64,000 bases of DNA from Malus domestica (Eukaryota; Streptophyta; Magnoliopsida; Rosales; Rosaceae), in NCBI RefSeq assembly GCF_042453785.1, contig NC_091677.1, forward strand, positions 5,365,501 to 5,429,500. Reading direction: 5' to 3'. Within the stretch, counting starts at the first letter, position 1; the number at the start of each line of letters is the position of its first letter. Below the pieces are notes generated by a model, which saw only the letters and a list, made by a program, of their open reading frames with translations, made no database searches and was not told the DNA's origin. The position numbers and the translations under genes were made by a program. Below, piece after piece: positions 35,303 through 46,987 of the stretch.

Positions 35303-37765
35303 TTTTGTTTTGAGTTTGACAAGCCAAGCAATAGGGCTAGGGGGGTGGTGCACTAAGCACCCACGCGCGCTTGTTAGCCAGGGCCCACGTGTGACATCTA
35401 TAGTGCGCTCGCGTTTTTCTCGTCTGCCTACTTTGTTCATGTCGTGACTCGTGTCGTTGTCTCATTGTTTGTTGTTAATATTTTAGGTGTTTCCTTTCTA
35501 TTATTTAAGAATAAAAAAAATAGAATTGGATTTCTTTTGGAGTGTCATTCGGTACGAAAAGGGATGGAGTTAAATCAAGAACCCTTCCGTGCACAACCCA
35601 GACCGTCATTGTAGGGCAAATGTCGCAGGTTGAGACATTATTTTCCCAAAATGCCCTTGGAGGCTTGGATTGTAGTGAATGTCCAACAAAGTTCAAGGGT
35701 AAAGTGGAAACAAATGAAGAGATATGGGGGAATGATTTTGGGACGTAGATAAGATATGTTAGTTGAGTGAGGGGAAAAATGGAGTTCTATCAACATATCC
35801 AATATTACTTTCACTCACGTTTGGTTTGAAGGCAAAGTGCCATGCCAAATTGAGGTTGAAAGTTTCTTTTGGGGTGTATTCCTTTAATTTGAGTGTGTAC
35901 TTATAGTACACATAGCCAAATATGCGTCAAGAACTTACTAAATATTGACACATGAAGAGAGATATAAAGATAAGAAAACTAGAATCGTGATCGAAAACAG
36001 TCTCTCATATTATACTCGTGAAACTTTAGAATTTTGTTAAGAACAATTTGTTCATGCATGTTTTAGTACTTGAAAGCAGAATTCAAACTTGCATGTACCA
36101 TGCACTACCCAAATTGATGAAACGCATAAATGTAAGCTAGCTGTTGAATTACACATTGCCTGGCATGCTTATAGTTAAAGTTTGCTGCTTTTTTCTGGCC
36201 TCCTTGACCGAACAATTGGCCAGCTGAGTAGATAAATAACCAATCATAGATGCATGATCGAAAAAAATGGCTTCGCATGCTGATAGCTAAAGTTAGCTGC
36301 GTACATTGAATTGATAACACTCTTTCTTTTCACCAGCAAATTACAAACCAACCTTATACCACCAGAGACACTTGCATACCAGCGTGTATGTTCGGTCCCA
36401 TTTTCGCGTGACGTCACGTTGACTATGTTCTATAATCAGCGTTACATGGAGAAGGGGGAAATACAACCCAGGGTCAGCGAATTACTTCTCCTTTATCACA
36501 CACACACACTGACATACTTAAGGAGTTGAAACTAAGTGATGCAGCATTGACCAACCAAATGCAGTTATCTACACTATGTACAAGTACAACTGAGCATAAA
36601 GACATACTCCAAATCCTGGGTTTTTTCAACTACTTACTCATCCACCTCTATATACTCCAAATCCTCAAAGAAAATAAAATAGAGAGAAGTAGGGAACACG
36701 AGAAGGACAATTGCAAGACAAGAAAAGATAGAGCAGTCTAAACCTGTCTCATGGCATTGTTGACCATTCAGTCCACTCAACTTGACCCAACCCAAACCCT
36801 CAGGTGTAGAGAGAGAGAGAGAATTTGCCTGATCGTCAGTAAGAGTAAGATTTTGGTTCCTGTATCCATTCAAAGCTCTTTTAGTTAGTGGAAGACTGCA
36901 TTTTAAAGTACATCCATGAATCCCATAAGAGTTTTCCACTCAGTAACATCTGCTAATTTGAATGGCTTGAACAAAAACTAATCTTTTTTCCATGTTCCTG
37001 CTACAACTGACTTAATTTGACCTAAGTGCACCATTAATTATGCTTAAATATTTAACCAAGGCAGGGAGAGAGATCTACTATTGCAATTAAGATATGGTTT
37101 CAATAACGTTACTTTTCTAATAAATATTTGTCACGTGCTTAAAAATTGAATTACGTGTTCAATAAATACTTGTTATGTGGTGAATTAGTGATAAGAAAAT
37201 ATACTTCCAATGAAGGCCAAACTAATTTGGGCTAGGACAATTTGTCCTCAACTGGCAATATGGTAATACAAACTGATTTTTATAATAATTCAGATTGTTA
37301 ATAATTGAGTTGCATTTCTCTTTCTTGGAGAATGTATGCTTGCACCTTTGTACCTCAGCTTCCAAAAGAAGACAAGAAAGTTGTCCAATCTCTCACTTTA
37401 AATGTCCTCTATGTATGTTTCTAGCTTGAGCTTTTGTAGACTTCAATTGCTAAGTGGTGTATGGGATTAGCATATTGCTATACGTATTTCGTATTTAATC
37501 GGAGTAGAAGATATTAGTCCAGCAAACTATTTGGATTATCTACATTCTACTCCTTTTGAAAGGATTTCTAGAATTAAAACCAATATAAAAAATTCTAAAT
37601 CAAGTTCTTGGTGCGCAAAACAAAAAAGAAGCTACTTTTCTGTTATTTTTCCCAGCAGGCTAACAGGATTAGAACCTAAAAATGGCAGAGGGCGGATGTT
37701 GCTAACGATTGAACAAATTATTGTTAAGTACGGTTGATTAATTGGTATATTAATAGGGAGTTGAA
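35300..37765. other. Intergenic, no gene recognised
   Basis: Mostly AT-rich sequence. Short frames (for example near 35542 and 36311) have no recognisable similarity. A short GA run occurs at about 36810-36822. Confidence 0.3.
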
Positions 37766-38140
37766 GAAAGTTGAGATTCTGTCATAAAATCAATTGACAT
37801 TATAGGAAGTAACCTAATCTCTTATAAGCTTTGCAAGGTTTTCTCCTTTCAAGGATGGGGACTCTTTTACTTTCATATCCTCACATAGCCCTTCATGCGT
37901 GACGAATTTTCAAGCCAAACACGTGACCAACACCAATTGGGTGACGTGGAGACGTGTGGCGGTTGGACTTCACATGTGGTTAATTTCACACATGGGCTAA
38001 CCTGCTTTGATACTATAACGAAAGTTGAAGTTCTATCATAAAATTAATTGGTAATAATGAAAGTCAGCAAACCTCTTACCAGCCCTTGTAAGGTTTATCT
38101 TTTCACCGACGTGAGACTTTTTTCCTTTCACATCTCAATT
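37766..38140. repeat. Pair of diverged direct repeats of about 120 bp
   Basis: 37766-37885 and 38020-38140 share GAAAGTTGA, TTCTRTCATAAAAT, AATTG, CTCTTA, GCAAGGTTT or GTAAGGTTT, and a following TTTCACATCTC-like tail. The 135-bp spacer contains CACGTG- and GACGTGG-like words. The arrangement could be a relic of a small LTR-type element. No internal coding. Confidence 0.5.
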
Positions 38141-38358
38141 GAGTTTAAGTGTTTGATGAGTCAGTGATCAGCACCTTAATTATTATAACCAGTACGTAAA
38201 AGTTCTTGCCTTTCTAAGCCTCTTTAATTTCTTTCCCTGTAGACTTGACAAAGGCACACCAAAATTAAGATAGACTTCTTGATCCCATTTTCTCTTGCAC
38301 TGCATTATTTTGCCTAAACATTCTTCCATTAAAATAATTGTACTCCGAATTATAACAC

Positions 38359-38363
<5 letters not shown>

Positions 38364-38394
<31 letters not shown>
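38364..38394. repeat. (CT)n microsatellite upstream of the bZIP gene
   Basis: About 15 CT units, roughly 400 bases before the bZIP ATG. CT tracts are common near plant promoters. Confidence 0.9.
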
Positions 38395-38673
38395 GTTAGC
38401 GGAGATTTGATCTGAAAAATGATTATCCACAAACACTACTTGTAATCCCCCATGTTACATGTATGTATGTAAAAATATCATTTCATGCATACATGCATGT
38501 AGCCATCGAACCATGGATGCATGCCCATAACGAACACATAAATGAGAGACAAACATCTCGCGTACATTCATGTACACATAGATGAATGTGATGATGCTGC
38601 ATAAAATAGAGACATGATAGCATGATTTTCCAATCAGCTGAGCTTTGAAGGCACTTTCTCACACTTTTCACCC

Positions 38674-38680
38674 TATAAAG
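38674..38680 (+). promoter_or_regulatory. TATA box of the bZIP gene
   Basis: TATAAAG in the context CACCCTATAAAGGCCTCC, 123 bases before the ATG, leaving a ~90-nt 5' UTR. Canonical. Confidence 0.75.
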
Positions 38681-38796
38681 GCCTCCTCTCCTCGAGCCTC
38701 TTTCCCCCCTTCTAACACAACCAAAAACTAAGTACTCTCCACTCACCTTCTTCACCACGAAGTCCTTGCATTTATCCGTCGAAAGTTTGAGAAGTC

Positions 38797-39405
38797 ATGC
38801 AGCCCGGTGAGGTCACTGGAATCCATTACCTCGTTCCTTCGAGCTCATCATCTCCCTACCCTCCTTTTAGCATGAGCACTCAAAGCAATGCAACCGCTTT
38901 TGAATTCAACCGGTTTTCTAGCCCATTGTACAATTTCCAATATCCTACTTCCCAACTTCAAGAAATTAATAACAATCCACAGCAACCATCGTCCTTCAGT
39001 AGTAACTCAACCTCTGATGAGGCTGATGAGCAGCAACTCAGTCTCATCAATGAGAGGAAACAAAGACGAATGATATCTAACAGAGAATCTGCACGCAGAT
39101 CACGTATGCGCAAGCAGAAGCACCTTGATGAACTCTGGTCACAAGTGGTTTGGCTTAGAAAGGAGAATCACCAAATTTTGGAAAAGCTGAACCATGTCTC
39201 AGAGTCACATGAGAAGGTTCTGCAAGAGAATGCTCAGCTCAAAGAGGAAACTTCCGAGCTTCGCCAAATGCTCAATGACCTGCAACTGCACAGTCCTTAT
39301 CATCCTTCCCTTCGAGACCTCGAGGATGTCCCTTGCAACACAGCTTATCTGAGAGCAGAGTCCTCAAACCAGTCCATCACAAGTTCCACGGATTTGCTAG
39401 GCTAA
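38797..39405 (+). CDS. Group S bZIP transcription factor (bZIP43/42/3 clade)
   Basis: An intronless frame of 202 residues, as expected for group S. The basic region spans residues 86-107 (ERKQRRMISNRESARRSRMR) with the invariant N95 and R103 in N-x7-R spacing. The zipper follows with heptad positions L113, L120, I127, V134, V141, L148 and L155. Conserved flanks are STSDEADEQ just before the basic region and ELWSQVVWLRKENHQ in the zipper. It should bind ACGT-core elements as a dimer in the nucleus. The N-terminal 80 residues are Ser/Pro/Asn-rich, a possible activation region. No sucrose-control upstream frame of the S1 type was seen in the ~115-nt leader, supporting placement outside S1. The exact Arabidopsis counterpart (bZIP43, bZIP42 or bZIP3) cannot be decided by eye. 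Confidence 0.93.
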   Translation: MQPGEVTGIHYLVPSSSSSPYPPFSMSTQSNATAFEFNRFSSPLYNFQYPTSQLQEINNNPQQPSSFSSNSTSDEADEQQLSLINERKQRRMISNRESARRSRMRKQKHLDELWSQVVWLRKENHQILEKLNHVSESHEKVLQENAQLKEETSELRQMLNDLQLHSPYHPSLRDLEDVPCNTAYLRAESSNQSITSSTDLLG

Positions 39406-41008
39406 GACCGATGGACACTGAGTTCTTATCATTTCTCCATTTTTCCCATTATCCATCTATTTTGATCTTCTGTTTGTGTAGAAGTCAACTAATCCTCAAC
39501 TCACTTTAAAATCTGTATCAGATCCAAGCAAATAAGCAATAAAATGTTTTGGTCAAATTTTCAGCACCGTCTAGAATCTTATCTATAACAAATAAATTTC
39601 CTAAATCATGTAAAATTCTTACTAAATTAGCTGCATGAAGTTTTTTTTGGTCAAGAATTAGCTGCATGAAGTTAAAGATTGCTTGTTCCGAAAAAAATCC
39701 TGATCATCAAAAAATTATCGGATCACCAGCTCACTACCGATAGAGCTAGTAATTTATCATCAATACTTCTAGAACTATTCAAAAAAAAAAAGAAAGTACA
39801 GCAATAATTTCAGGTGTACAAGAACAAAGGGAGGAGAAAAAAAAATGCAATGGATGGAGCAAGGAATGGCTACCGTGGGGGAAGAGTTGGTCATGACGCA
39901 GAAATAAAGGTGGTGAAAATGGGAGTTGGTTCGTGATATTAAAATTACTATAAAACGAAAGGCATTCACAAAAGCTATCCACTAACGTATAAAGTCCAAT
40001 TGAGCACTGTTTTCAGCTTTTTAGAGGGCTGGCTTGACTGAATGTAACATGGTTTATTTTGTTTTGGTTTTGCAATTTGTTCTCTCATTTGGATACTTTC
40101 TCAAAGACTTCATCTCTCTCCCTTTCTTTCCTTTCTGCAATACCTTATTTTCCTACGAAGATCTGCAAACATAAGAACCTTGATATTTTAATTATATATA
40201 TTTCCAGTGATGATCGTTTACAGGCATTATACGCAATCAAATCAGAGTCGAAATCAAGCCCAAGGCCGCTAAATTTCAACTCGATCTCATCAGAATGAAA
40301 CCAATAAGGATTTACTGGTTTGAAACATCTCTTGAAATTTAAGTAAGTTCCAAAGTTTTGTTTAGTAGCATAACAGAAATACTGATTTTTAGTAGCTAAT
40401 TTAATCCTAAATTGTGCTAATATTATATTGCAAAACATTATATATTCCCTCTAATTTTTCTTGAATTTAATTAAATAGAAACTAAAGAAGTGCACTAATA
40501 GGAGTTCATAATACAGGACAAAGGAAGAAAAGAGAAAATCAAGGCTCAGTTCCAACAAAAAGTTTTCAGAAGGGGGAATATGGGGAAAGCTCTAGCAAAA
40601 GGTTCCGTCGATACTCTTTCCAAAATTATATTTTACATCAAATACATCAAATGTAAAAAAATAAGACGCGAAATCATGCAATTTTATTTAAAGCAATCAG
40701 AAAGCAGTATACATCAATAGTAATACAATGTGCAGATATGAACTGTACAGTGTACAATTAGAAAAACAAGGAACTGGGGCCTCAAAAATTTGAATAAGAA
40801 ACTTACGAATCCGCCTGCTAGTGTAGGCACTATGATGAAACGAAGCTCCTTTTGATCCACCTCTACAGAAAAATCTTAAACATTCTCAAAGACAAAGCAG
40901 AGGATGTGAAATGAAAGATTGGAAACCGTAAATTAGATTCATTGGAAAATACATACATCCTGCTAGGAGATTATTCTATCATTTACAGTTTGAATTTATG
41001 TAACAATA
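39406..41008. other. bZIP 3' UTR, spacer and 3' UTR of the DYW gene
   Basis: Convergent gene pair, so both 3' UTRs are here. The word TTAGCTGCATGAAGTT is repeated at about 39629 and 39659, a 30-bp local duplication. No separate gene recognised. Confidence 0.4.
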
Positions 41009-43546
41009 TCACCAGTATTCGTTGCAAGAGCATCTCCCGTCCTTGAAATGATGAAACCGATTTGAATCTCTTACTACTATTTCTCTCCCAGTGGCTTCCG
41101 AAATATACTTAATCGCAGTGTGGCAGTCTCCACAAACACGGAGATTCTTAAATACTCTAATAGGTTTTGATTTCGATGTGCTAATAAGACCAAACGCCAC
41201 TGCTATTTTCTCACTGTGTTGAAACAAGTAAAATCCTTTTTGTTCCTCTTCCACATCATGAAGTACAAAATCTGTATTCGGGACATAGCCCAGTTTCTTT
41301 ATCTTTGAGCCCAATTGATCCAGTTCATCATAAATCTCCTTTGCCTTCGGGTGTGAAGTATCCCCAACATGAAACTTGTGGATCTTATTTTTCACCTCTA
41401 TCCAGCTAGAACCTACTTCTTTGATCAAATACTTCTCTTTCATATATTTTCTTACTTTTGCCACTTCTTCCCACCGACCAGTGGAAGCATACAAATTCGA
41501 TAGTAAACTATATGCTGCCGAATCACGTGGGTTCTGCTCGATAATCATCTTTGCTGCATGTTTACCAAGCTCTATGTTACCATGCACTCGGCAGGCTCCA
41601 AGAAATGTCCGCCAGATGAGTTCATCAGCTGTAAAAGGCATTGAGTTGATAAACTCGAGGGCTTCTACAAGGGATCCTGAGCGGCCTAATAAATCAACCA
41701 TGCATGCGTAATGTTCCATTCTTGGGACAACACCATGTTTTTTCTGCATTTCCTTGAAGTGTTTCCAACCCTCATCAACCAAACCCGCATGGCTGCAAGC
41801 TGACAAAACAGCAATATATGTGATCCCATTAGGTTTTATTCCGGCCTCAAGCATTTTGTTGAACATTTCCACCGCTGCAGCTGCATATCCATGTTTTGCA
41901 AAACCCGTGATCATTGAAGTCCATGATATAACATTCCAATCTTCCATCTCATTGAAAACTAGAAAAGCAGCATCTATGTTTCCACACCTAGAATACATGG
42001 AAACCAAAGCGTTACAAATGATTTGGTTTGACTCAAGTCCTGACTTTATTATCCGGGCATGGATTTGTTCGCCCTTACCAGCAGCACAAATGCTTGCAGC
42101 TCCACTCAAGAGACTAGAAAATGTGAAAGCACTAGCCCCATATCCTGTATCCTGAATTTCATGAAAAAGTCCAAAGGCTTCTTCTGCATCTAAATGCTTG
42201 GCATATGCATCAACGATTGTGTTATAAGATATCAAATTTTTCTCATACAGAACATCAAAAGATTTGCGGGCATCTTCCACCTGGCCAGACTTTGAGTACA
42301 TGGTGATAAGCGAATTTCCTACACAGTTAACGGAAGCAAGACCTGATTTCACTGCCAGGGAGTGAATTTGTTCACCCTTACACAGATCCGAAAGATTTGC
42401 ACAAGCCTTCAGAATGCTAGAAAATGTGAAATGATTTGGTGGAACATGACCTGACATCATTTCAACAAAGAGTTTGATGGCTTCCTCATCACCCTTTCCG
42501 CTCTGCACATATCCATTGATAATTGCAGTCCATGACATAACATTATGGTTTGGCATCCGATCAAATACCTTCCTCGCATCATTCATCGATCCATCAGCTG
42601 CACACTTGGCATACATGTCCACCAAACAACACCCGACACAATGACCTAAAGCCAATCCAGACCGTATAACCCACGAATGCAATTGCTGCCCCAGTGAAAG
42701 TGATTCCAACTTTGTACACGCCGATATAACACCACTTAGTGCAAACTGGTCGGGCATGAACCCACTCAACAACATATCCACATACAAACCAATAGCCTCT
42801 CTGGGGAAACCCATCTGTGCAAACCTAGTAATCATCAAAGTCCACGTCACCGCATCCGTCTCAGGCATTTCCTCAAACACCTTATACGCTTCACCCAAAT
42901 CTCCACCACCCTTCGCAAACATATCGATCAATGAACACCCAACACACACATCAGACCCAAGATACCCACCTTTGATCACCGACCCAAAAATTACCTTCCC
43001 AATCCCAATATTCCGGGCATTCGAACACGCCCGAATCACAGATGCAAAGCAATACTCATTCGGGTAAAACCCATGTTCGAGCATATCAAGAAACGTCGAG
43101 ATCGCTTCGAATCCCATATCATTGTTCGCAAAACAAGACACCATGGCGCTCCAAGAAACCAAATTTCTCTCACTGCCCATGTTTTCGAAGATCGAATTCG
43201 CCTTCTTCCAGTCCCCAGATTTCGAATACAAGCTAATCAAGGAGTTCAGAAGTACCTGGTCGGGTTCGAGCTGGGAGTGAGCCAACCGGTCGTGGACGAG
43301 CTTGGCCAGGTCGAAGTTCCGGGACCGGATGCAGGACTTGATGAGGAGTGAGTAGGTGGGGAGGTCGGGGTGGATCCCGCGCTGCGCCAGGAGATCAAGG
43401 GTGGTGATTGCTTTGCGGAGATGGCCGACATTAATTTGGTTGATCAGACGGTTGTTGAGAAGCTCAAAGTTGGTGGCTTTCGGACTGAGAGGAGGAGGTG
43501 GAGGGAGTTTGGCGGGAGCGGGAAGAGAGAGGCTGAGGCCCGGCAT
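41009..43546 (-). CDS. EMB2261: DYW-class pentatricopeptide repeat protein, EMB2261-like
   Basis: The start chosen is ATG at 43546 (MPGLSLSLPAP), giving 845 residues in one exon. The Ser/Pro-rich N-terminus lacks acids for ~30 residues and could be a plastid transit peptide. PPR/PLS motifs run from about residue 45 to 620 (NLVSWSAMVSCFANNDMGFE, NVMSWTAIINGYVQSGKGDE, NVISWTSMITGFAKHGYAAA). E and E+ regions follow (DELIWRTFLGACRVHGNIEL, GSSWIEVKNKIHKFHVGD). The DYW deaminase-like domain is complete, with HSEKIAVAFG (HxE) and CGDCHTAIKY (CxxC), and ends in CNEYW rather than the usual DYW triplet. Arabidopsis EMB2261 (At3g49170) shares this architecture and length and is embryo-essential. Expected role is C-to-U editing of organelle RNA; target sites are unknown. 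Leftward, divergent from the GAUT9 gene 1.2 kb away. Confidence 0.93.
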   Translation of the reverse strand: MPGLSLSLPAPAKLPPPPPLSPKATNFELLNNRLINQINVGHLRKAITTLDLLAQRGIHPDLPTYSLLIKSCIRSRNFDLAKLVHDRLAHSQLEPDQVLLNSLISLYSKSGDWKKANSIFENMGSERNLVSWSAMVSCFANNDMGFEAISTFLDMLEHGFYPNEYCFASVIRACSNARNIGIGKVIFGSVIKGGYLGSDVCVGCSLIDMFAKGGGDLGEAYKVFEEMPETDAVTWTLMITRFAQMGFPREAIGLYVDMLLSGFMPDQFALSGVISACTKLESLSLGQQLHSWVIRSGLALGHCVGCCLVDMYAKCAADGSMNDARKVFDRMPNHNVMSWTAIINGYVQSGKGDEEAIKLFVEMMSGHVPPNHFTFSSILKACANLSDLCKGEQIHSLAVKSGLASVNCVGNSLITMYSKSGQVEDARKSFDVLYEKNLISYNTIVDAYAKHLDAEEAFGLFHEIQDTGYGASAFTFSSLLSGAASICAAGKGEQIHARIIKSGLESNQIICNALVSMYSRCGNIDAAFLVFNEMEDWNVISWTSMITGFAKHGYAAAAVEMFNKMLEAGIKPNGITYIAVLSACSHAGLVDEGWKHFKEMQKKHGVVPRMEHYACMVDLLGRSGSLVEALEFINSMPFTADELIWRTFLGACRVHGNIELGKHAAKMIIEQNPRDSAAYSLLSNLYASTGRWEEVAKVRKYMKEKYLIKEVGSSWIEVKNKIHKFHVGDTSHPKAKEIYDELDQLGSKIKKLGYVPNTDFVLHDVEEEQKGFYLFQHSEKIAVAFGLISTSKSKPIRVFKNLRVCGDCHTAIKYISEATGREIVVRDSNRFHHFKDGRCSCNEYW

Positions 43547-44090
43547 ATTATCTCTAACGGCCAAGTCTGAATTCCATTTCCAAATTTCAGTTATTCACTG
43601 CAAGGTTTGGTGGGAGGTTGATCAATGATAATCCATTTGTTTGGGTTGGGCCCGGACAACATAAACACAAAGCAATATTGGGCTTTTGGACTTGTATTAG
43701 AAAATTGATGGGCTTTGTCTTACAATTTTGAAACAATTTGTACTCTACTTTTTATTGACACAATCGATGCTGGAAAGTGGCGTTTCGAATTTTTTTTACT
43801 TAGTTTTAAGCATTTTACTTTTGAACCTTATCCTGAATAGGGTTATAGCTCGAACGAATTCGAAGTTGATTTTTACCTACCCCAATTTTCTCAATCTAGA
43901 TTTCAAAATTGAGTCTATAGTCAACCATGAGATATTTTCTAAACCTCAATTGAGATTTAAATTGTTGGGTTAGGCTTATCCCATAAATCTTTTTAACTTA
44001 GTGCTAATTTGCTAAAGTATTAGATTTTCATGGCTTGACAAAAAGTCAAACATTTACTGTCCTCATCTTGTACTCCTTGTAAACAAGTAA
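43547..44090. other. 5' side of the DYW gene, no element recognised
   Basis: AT-rich intergenic DNA between divergent genes. No TATA box within 100 bases of the PPR ATG could be assigned. Confidence 0.35.
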
Positions 44091-44262
44091 TTATTCCTTC
44101 CACTAAATTTACCAAGATCATAAATTCGAGTATTTAAAATTTAATTTAACGGTTAAAGTTATTTTAACTTTTAAAGTGGACTCCTATTTGTAACTGTTAG
44201 ATCAAATTTCAAAGATTCAGATTTGTGGTCTTGGTGAATTTGATGAAAGGAATCCAGGGAAG
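44091..44262. mobile_element. Palindromic MITE upstream of the GAUT9 gene
   Basis: The left arm CACTAAATTTACCAAGATCA and the right arm, reverse-complemented, ATCAAATTCACCAAGACCAC are related over ~70 bp, and both continue through ATTTAAAATTTAATTTAACGG / TTTGAAATTTGATCTAAC-like sequence. Same GAAATTTGATC words occur in the MITE at 48408-48600, so the two are probably related. Lies ~490 bp before the GAUT9 ATG. Confidence 0.65.
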
Positions 44263-44578
44263 ATCTCTTTCCATTATAAACTCTCTTATTACATGGTCTA
44301 TGGCCCACCCCACATCCAACACCTATTATTATATTAATATTTTTTATTAAAAAATTGTTATTAACATTCTAAAAATCTTATTTAACATTTCAAATTTTCT
44401 TTAATTAAAAATAAAAATACAATATAAAATAAGATTTTTGAAGTATTAAATAAAAATGAAAACACCGACACGAAAATTAGATCTCTCCTCACTCGGAAGT
44501 TTGATCTCGTCCACGCTCTCACACATGGTCTTCTTCTTCACACCCAGCTGAGATCTCACACACTCACACCTTCCAATC

Positions 44579-44618
44579 ACCCTCTCTCTCTCTCTCTCTC
44601 CCTCTCTCTCTCTCTCTC
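44579..44618. repeat. (CT)n tract in the GAUT9 leader or core promoter
   Basis: Nearly continuous CT dinucleotides about 130 bases before the GAUT9 ATG. Pyrimidine tracts here are typical of plant 5' leaders. Confidence 0.9.
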
Positions 44619-44749
44619 CTCATTCTACTTTCCAATCAGCTGAGAGACAGAACTTGAACTCTTTTGCTGCCGCTGCTATAATCAAAACACCATTCGATCA
44701 TTCTCTGTTTTGAGGTCGAGAGCGCTCTGATCGGAGCTTGGTTGCTGCA

Positions 44750-46987
44750 ATGGCGGTGGCCGTGCGAGGCAGCCGTGGCGGAGGCGGGTCGGGTTTTGGC
44801 GGGTTCAGCCTCCGGAGCTTCTTCTCGTATCGGATCTTTGTCTCGGCTATGTTCTCTCTGCTCTTCATAGCCACGCTCTCTGTTATCCTCACCACAAATC
44901 CTTCGACTCCACACCACGACTCTGTATGTATTGCCCTCTCTTCCTCAATCCGTTTTCTATCATTTAATTTTGTAATTAATCGAGATTTAGATTGAAATTT
45001 CGAAGCTTTAGCAAAACCCAGATGTCAATTTCACTGATTAATTACAACCCACATTCTAATTTCTAATTTTCACATTTGAACAAATCTCAGATTGGAAAAA
45101 AAAAACCCCCCAAATTAAGTAAAAAGTAAAAAAAAAAAAAAAACCCATGTAAAAAACTTTGACTAAAGTAAAACCCAGATGTTAATTTTTTTTTCAATCA
45201 GATAGGATTGAAGTTTTAATCTTGAGGTCTAATTGATTGCAGGCACTTCCAACGACTGGAAACGCGTACATGCGTAGGACGTTTTTAGCTTTAAATTCTG
45301 ATCCTTTGAAAACAAGATTAGATTTGATATATAAGCAAGCCAATGATCATGTTACTCTGGTGAATGCTTACGCGGCTTACGCCAGGAAGCTTAAGCTGGA
45401 GATATCTAGGCAAATGAGAATGTTTGATGATTTGGCGTCGAATTTCTCTGATCTTCAAATGAAGCCGGGTTACAGGACCGCGTTGTTTGAATCAGACGGT
45501 CCTTTGGATGAGGATGTTTTGAGGCATTTCGAGAAGGAGGTGAAGGATAAGATCAAATTTGCTCGGCTAATGATTGGGGAGTCAAAGGAGAATTATGATA
45601 ATCAGCTCAAGATTCAGAAGTTGAAGGATACCATTTTTGCTGTTAATGAGTTGCTTATAAAGGCAAAGAAGAATGGGGCATTTGCAAGCTCGATTGCTGC
45701 AAAATCGATACCAAAAAGTTTGCATTGTTTGGCCATGAGGCTTGTTGAGGAAAGAATTTCACATCCGGAGAAGTACAAGGAAGAGGAACCAAGCCCCGAA
45801 TTTGAGGACCCAAGTTTGTACCATTATGCAATTTTTTCAGATAATATCATCGCTGTCTCAGTTGTGGTACGATCTGTGGTGAATAATTCCAATGAACCGT
45901 GGAGACATGTCTTCCATGTAGTTACAGATAGGATGAATCTTGCACCGATGAAGGTATGGTTTAAGATGAGGCCTGTGGAACGGGGTGCATATGTTGAGGT
46001 GAAGGCAGTAGAAGATTTTACTTTCTTGAACTCTTCATATGTGCCAGTCTTGAGGCAACTTGAGTCAGCAAAGTTGCAGAAGTTCTACTTTGAGAATCGG
46101 GCAGAGAATGCTACCAAGGATACACAAAACATGAAATATAGAAACCCCAAGTACTTGTCAATGTTGAATCACCTTCGGTTTTATTTGCCAGAGATGTATC
46201 CCAAACTGCACAAAATTCTCTTTTTGGATGATGATGTTGTGGTTCAAAAGGACTTGACAGGATTATGGAAGATCGATTTGGATGGGAAGGTGAATGGAGC
46301 TGTTGAGACCTGCTTTGGGTCCTTCCATCGGTACGCACAGTATCTGAATTTTTCACACCCTCTGATCAGGGAAAGGTTCAATCCGAGGGCATGTGCTTGG
46401 GCCTACGGGATGAATATATTTGATCTTGATGCTTGGAGGCAGGAGAAAAGCACTGAGCAGTACCATTACTGGCAGAACTTGGTAAGTGTTTTCTTGTTTT
46501 TAAATTCCTTGTGTGAGGGAAGATCAAGTGCCATTCGGGTTAGCATTTTCGAAGTTGTAACTTTTATTTACACAACCCAATTTATAATTTTCACTTGGAA
46601 ATTACTACCCAAATGGCGCCATATATAGTTGAAGCACAATTGTGTTGTTACTAGTTGAGTGTTGAATACAATCATACAATTGTGAATAATTCTTGTCCAT
46701 GAATTTTGCAGAATGAGGACCGCACTCTGTGGAAACTGGGGACTCTTCCGCCGGGGCTGATTACCTTCTACTCGACAACAAAGTCGTTGGACAAATCATG
46801 GCATGTGCTTGGGCTGGGGTACAATCCCAGTATTAGCATGGACGAGATTAGAAAAGCTGCGGTCATTCATTACAACGGAAACATGAAACCTTGGTTGGAC
46901 GTTGCTATGAACCAATACAAGAAACTCTGGACTTATTATTTGGACAATGATATGGAATTTGTTCAGATGTGCAATTTTGGCTTATAG
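44750..46987 (+). CDS. GAUT9: Galacturonosyltransferase 9-like (GT8 family, pectin synthesis)
   Basis: Three exons, 44750-44923, 45243-46481 and 46712-46987 (TAG), all phase 0 with GT-AG introns, encode 562 residues. The start MAVAVRGSRGGGGSG matches Arabidopsis GAUT9 (At3g02350). A type II signal anchor lies at about residues 31-52, putting the enzyme in the Golgi with a lumenal catalytic domain. A stem with coiled-coil character precedes the GT8 domain. Catalytic landmarks are the D387-D388-D389 motif (FLDDDVVVQKDLTGLW) for UDP/Mn binding and H524-x-G-x2-KPW near the C-terminus; the protein ends VQMCNFGL as in the family. GAUT enzymes transfer galacturonic acid from UDP-GalA during homogalacturonan synthesis; GAUT9 itself is assigned by similarity. 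The large exon 2 with few introns fits the GAUT8/9 group. Confidence 0.95.

Noticed and set aside
43547-43564. Six-residue N-terminal extension of the EMB2261-like protein
   Set aside because: It begins at TTG; the ATG at 43546 gives the expected length.
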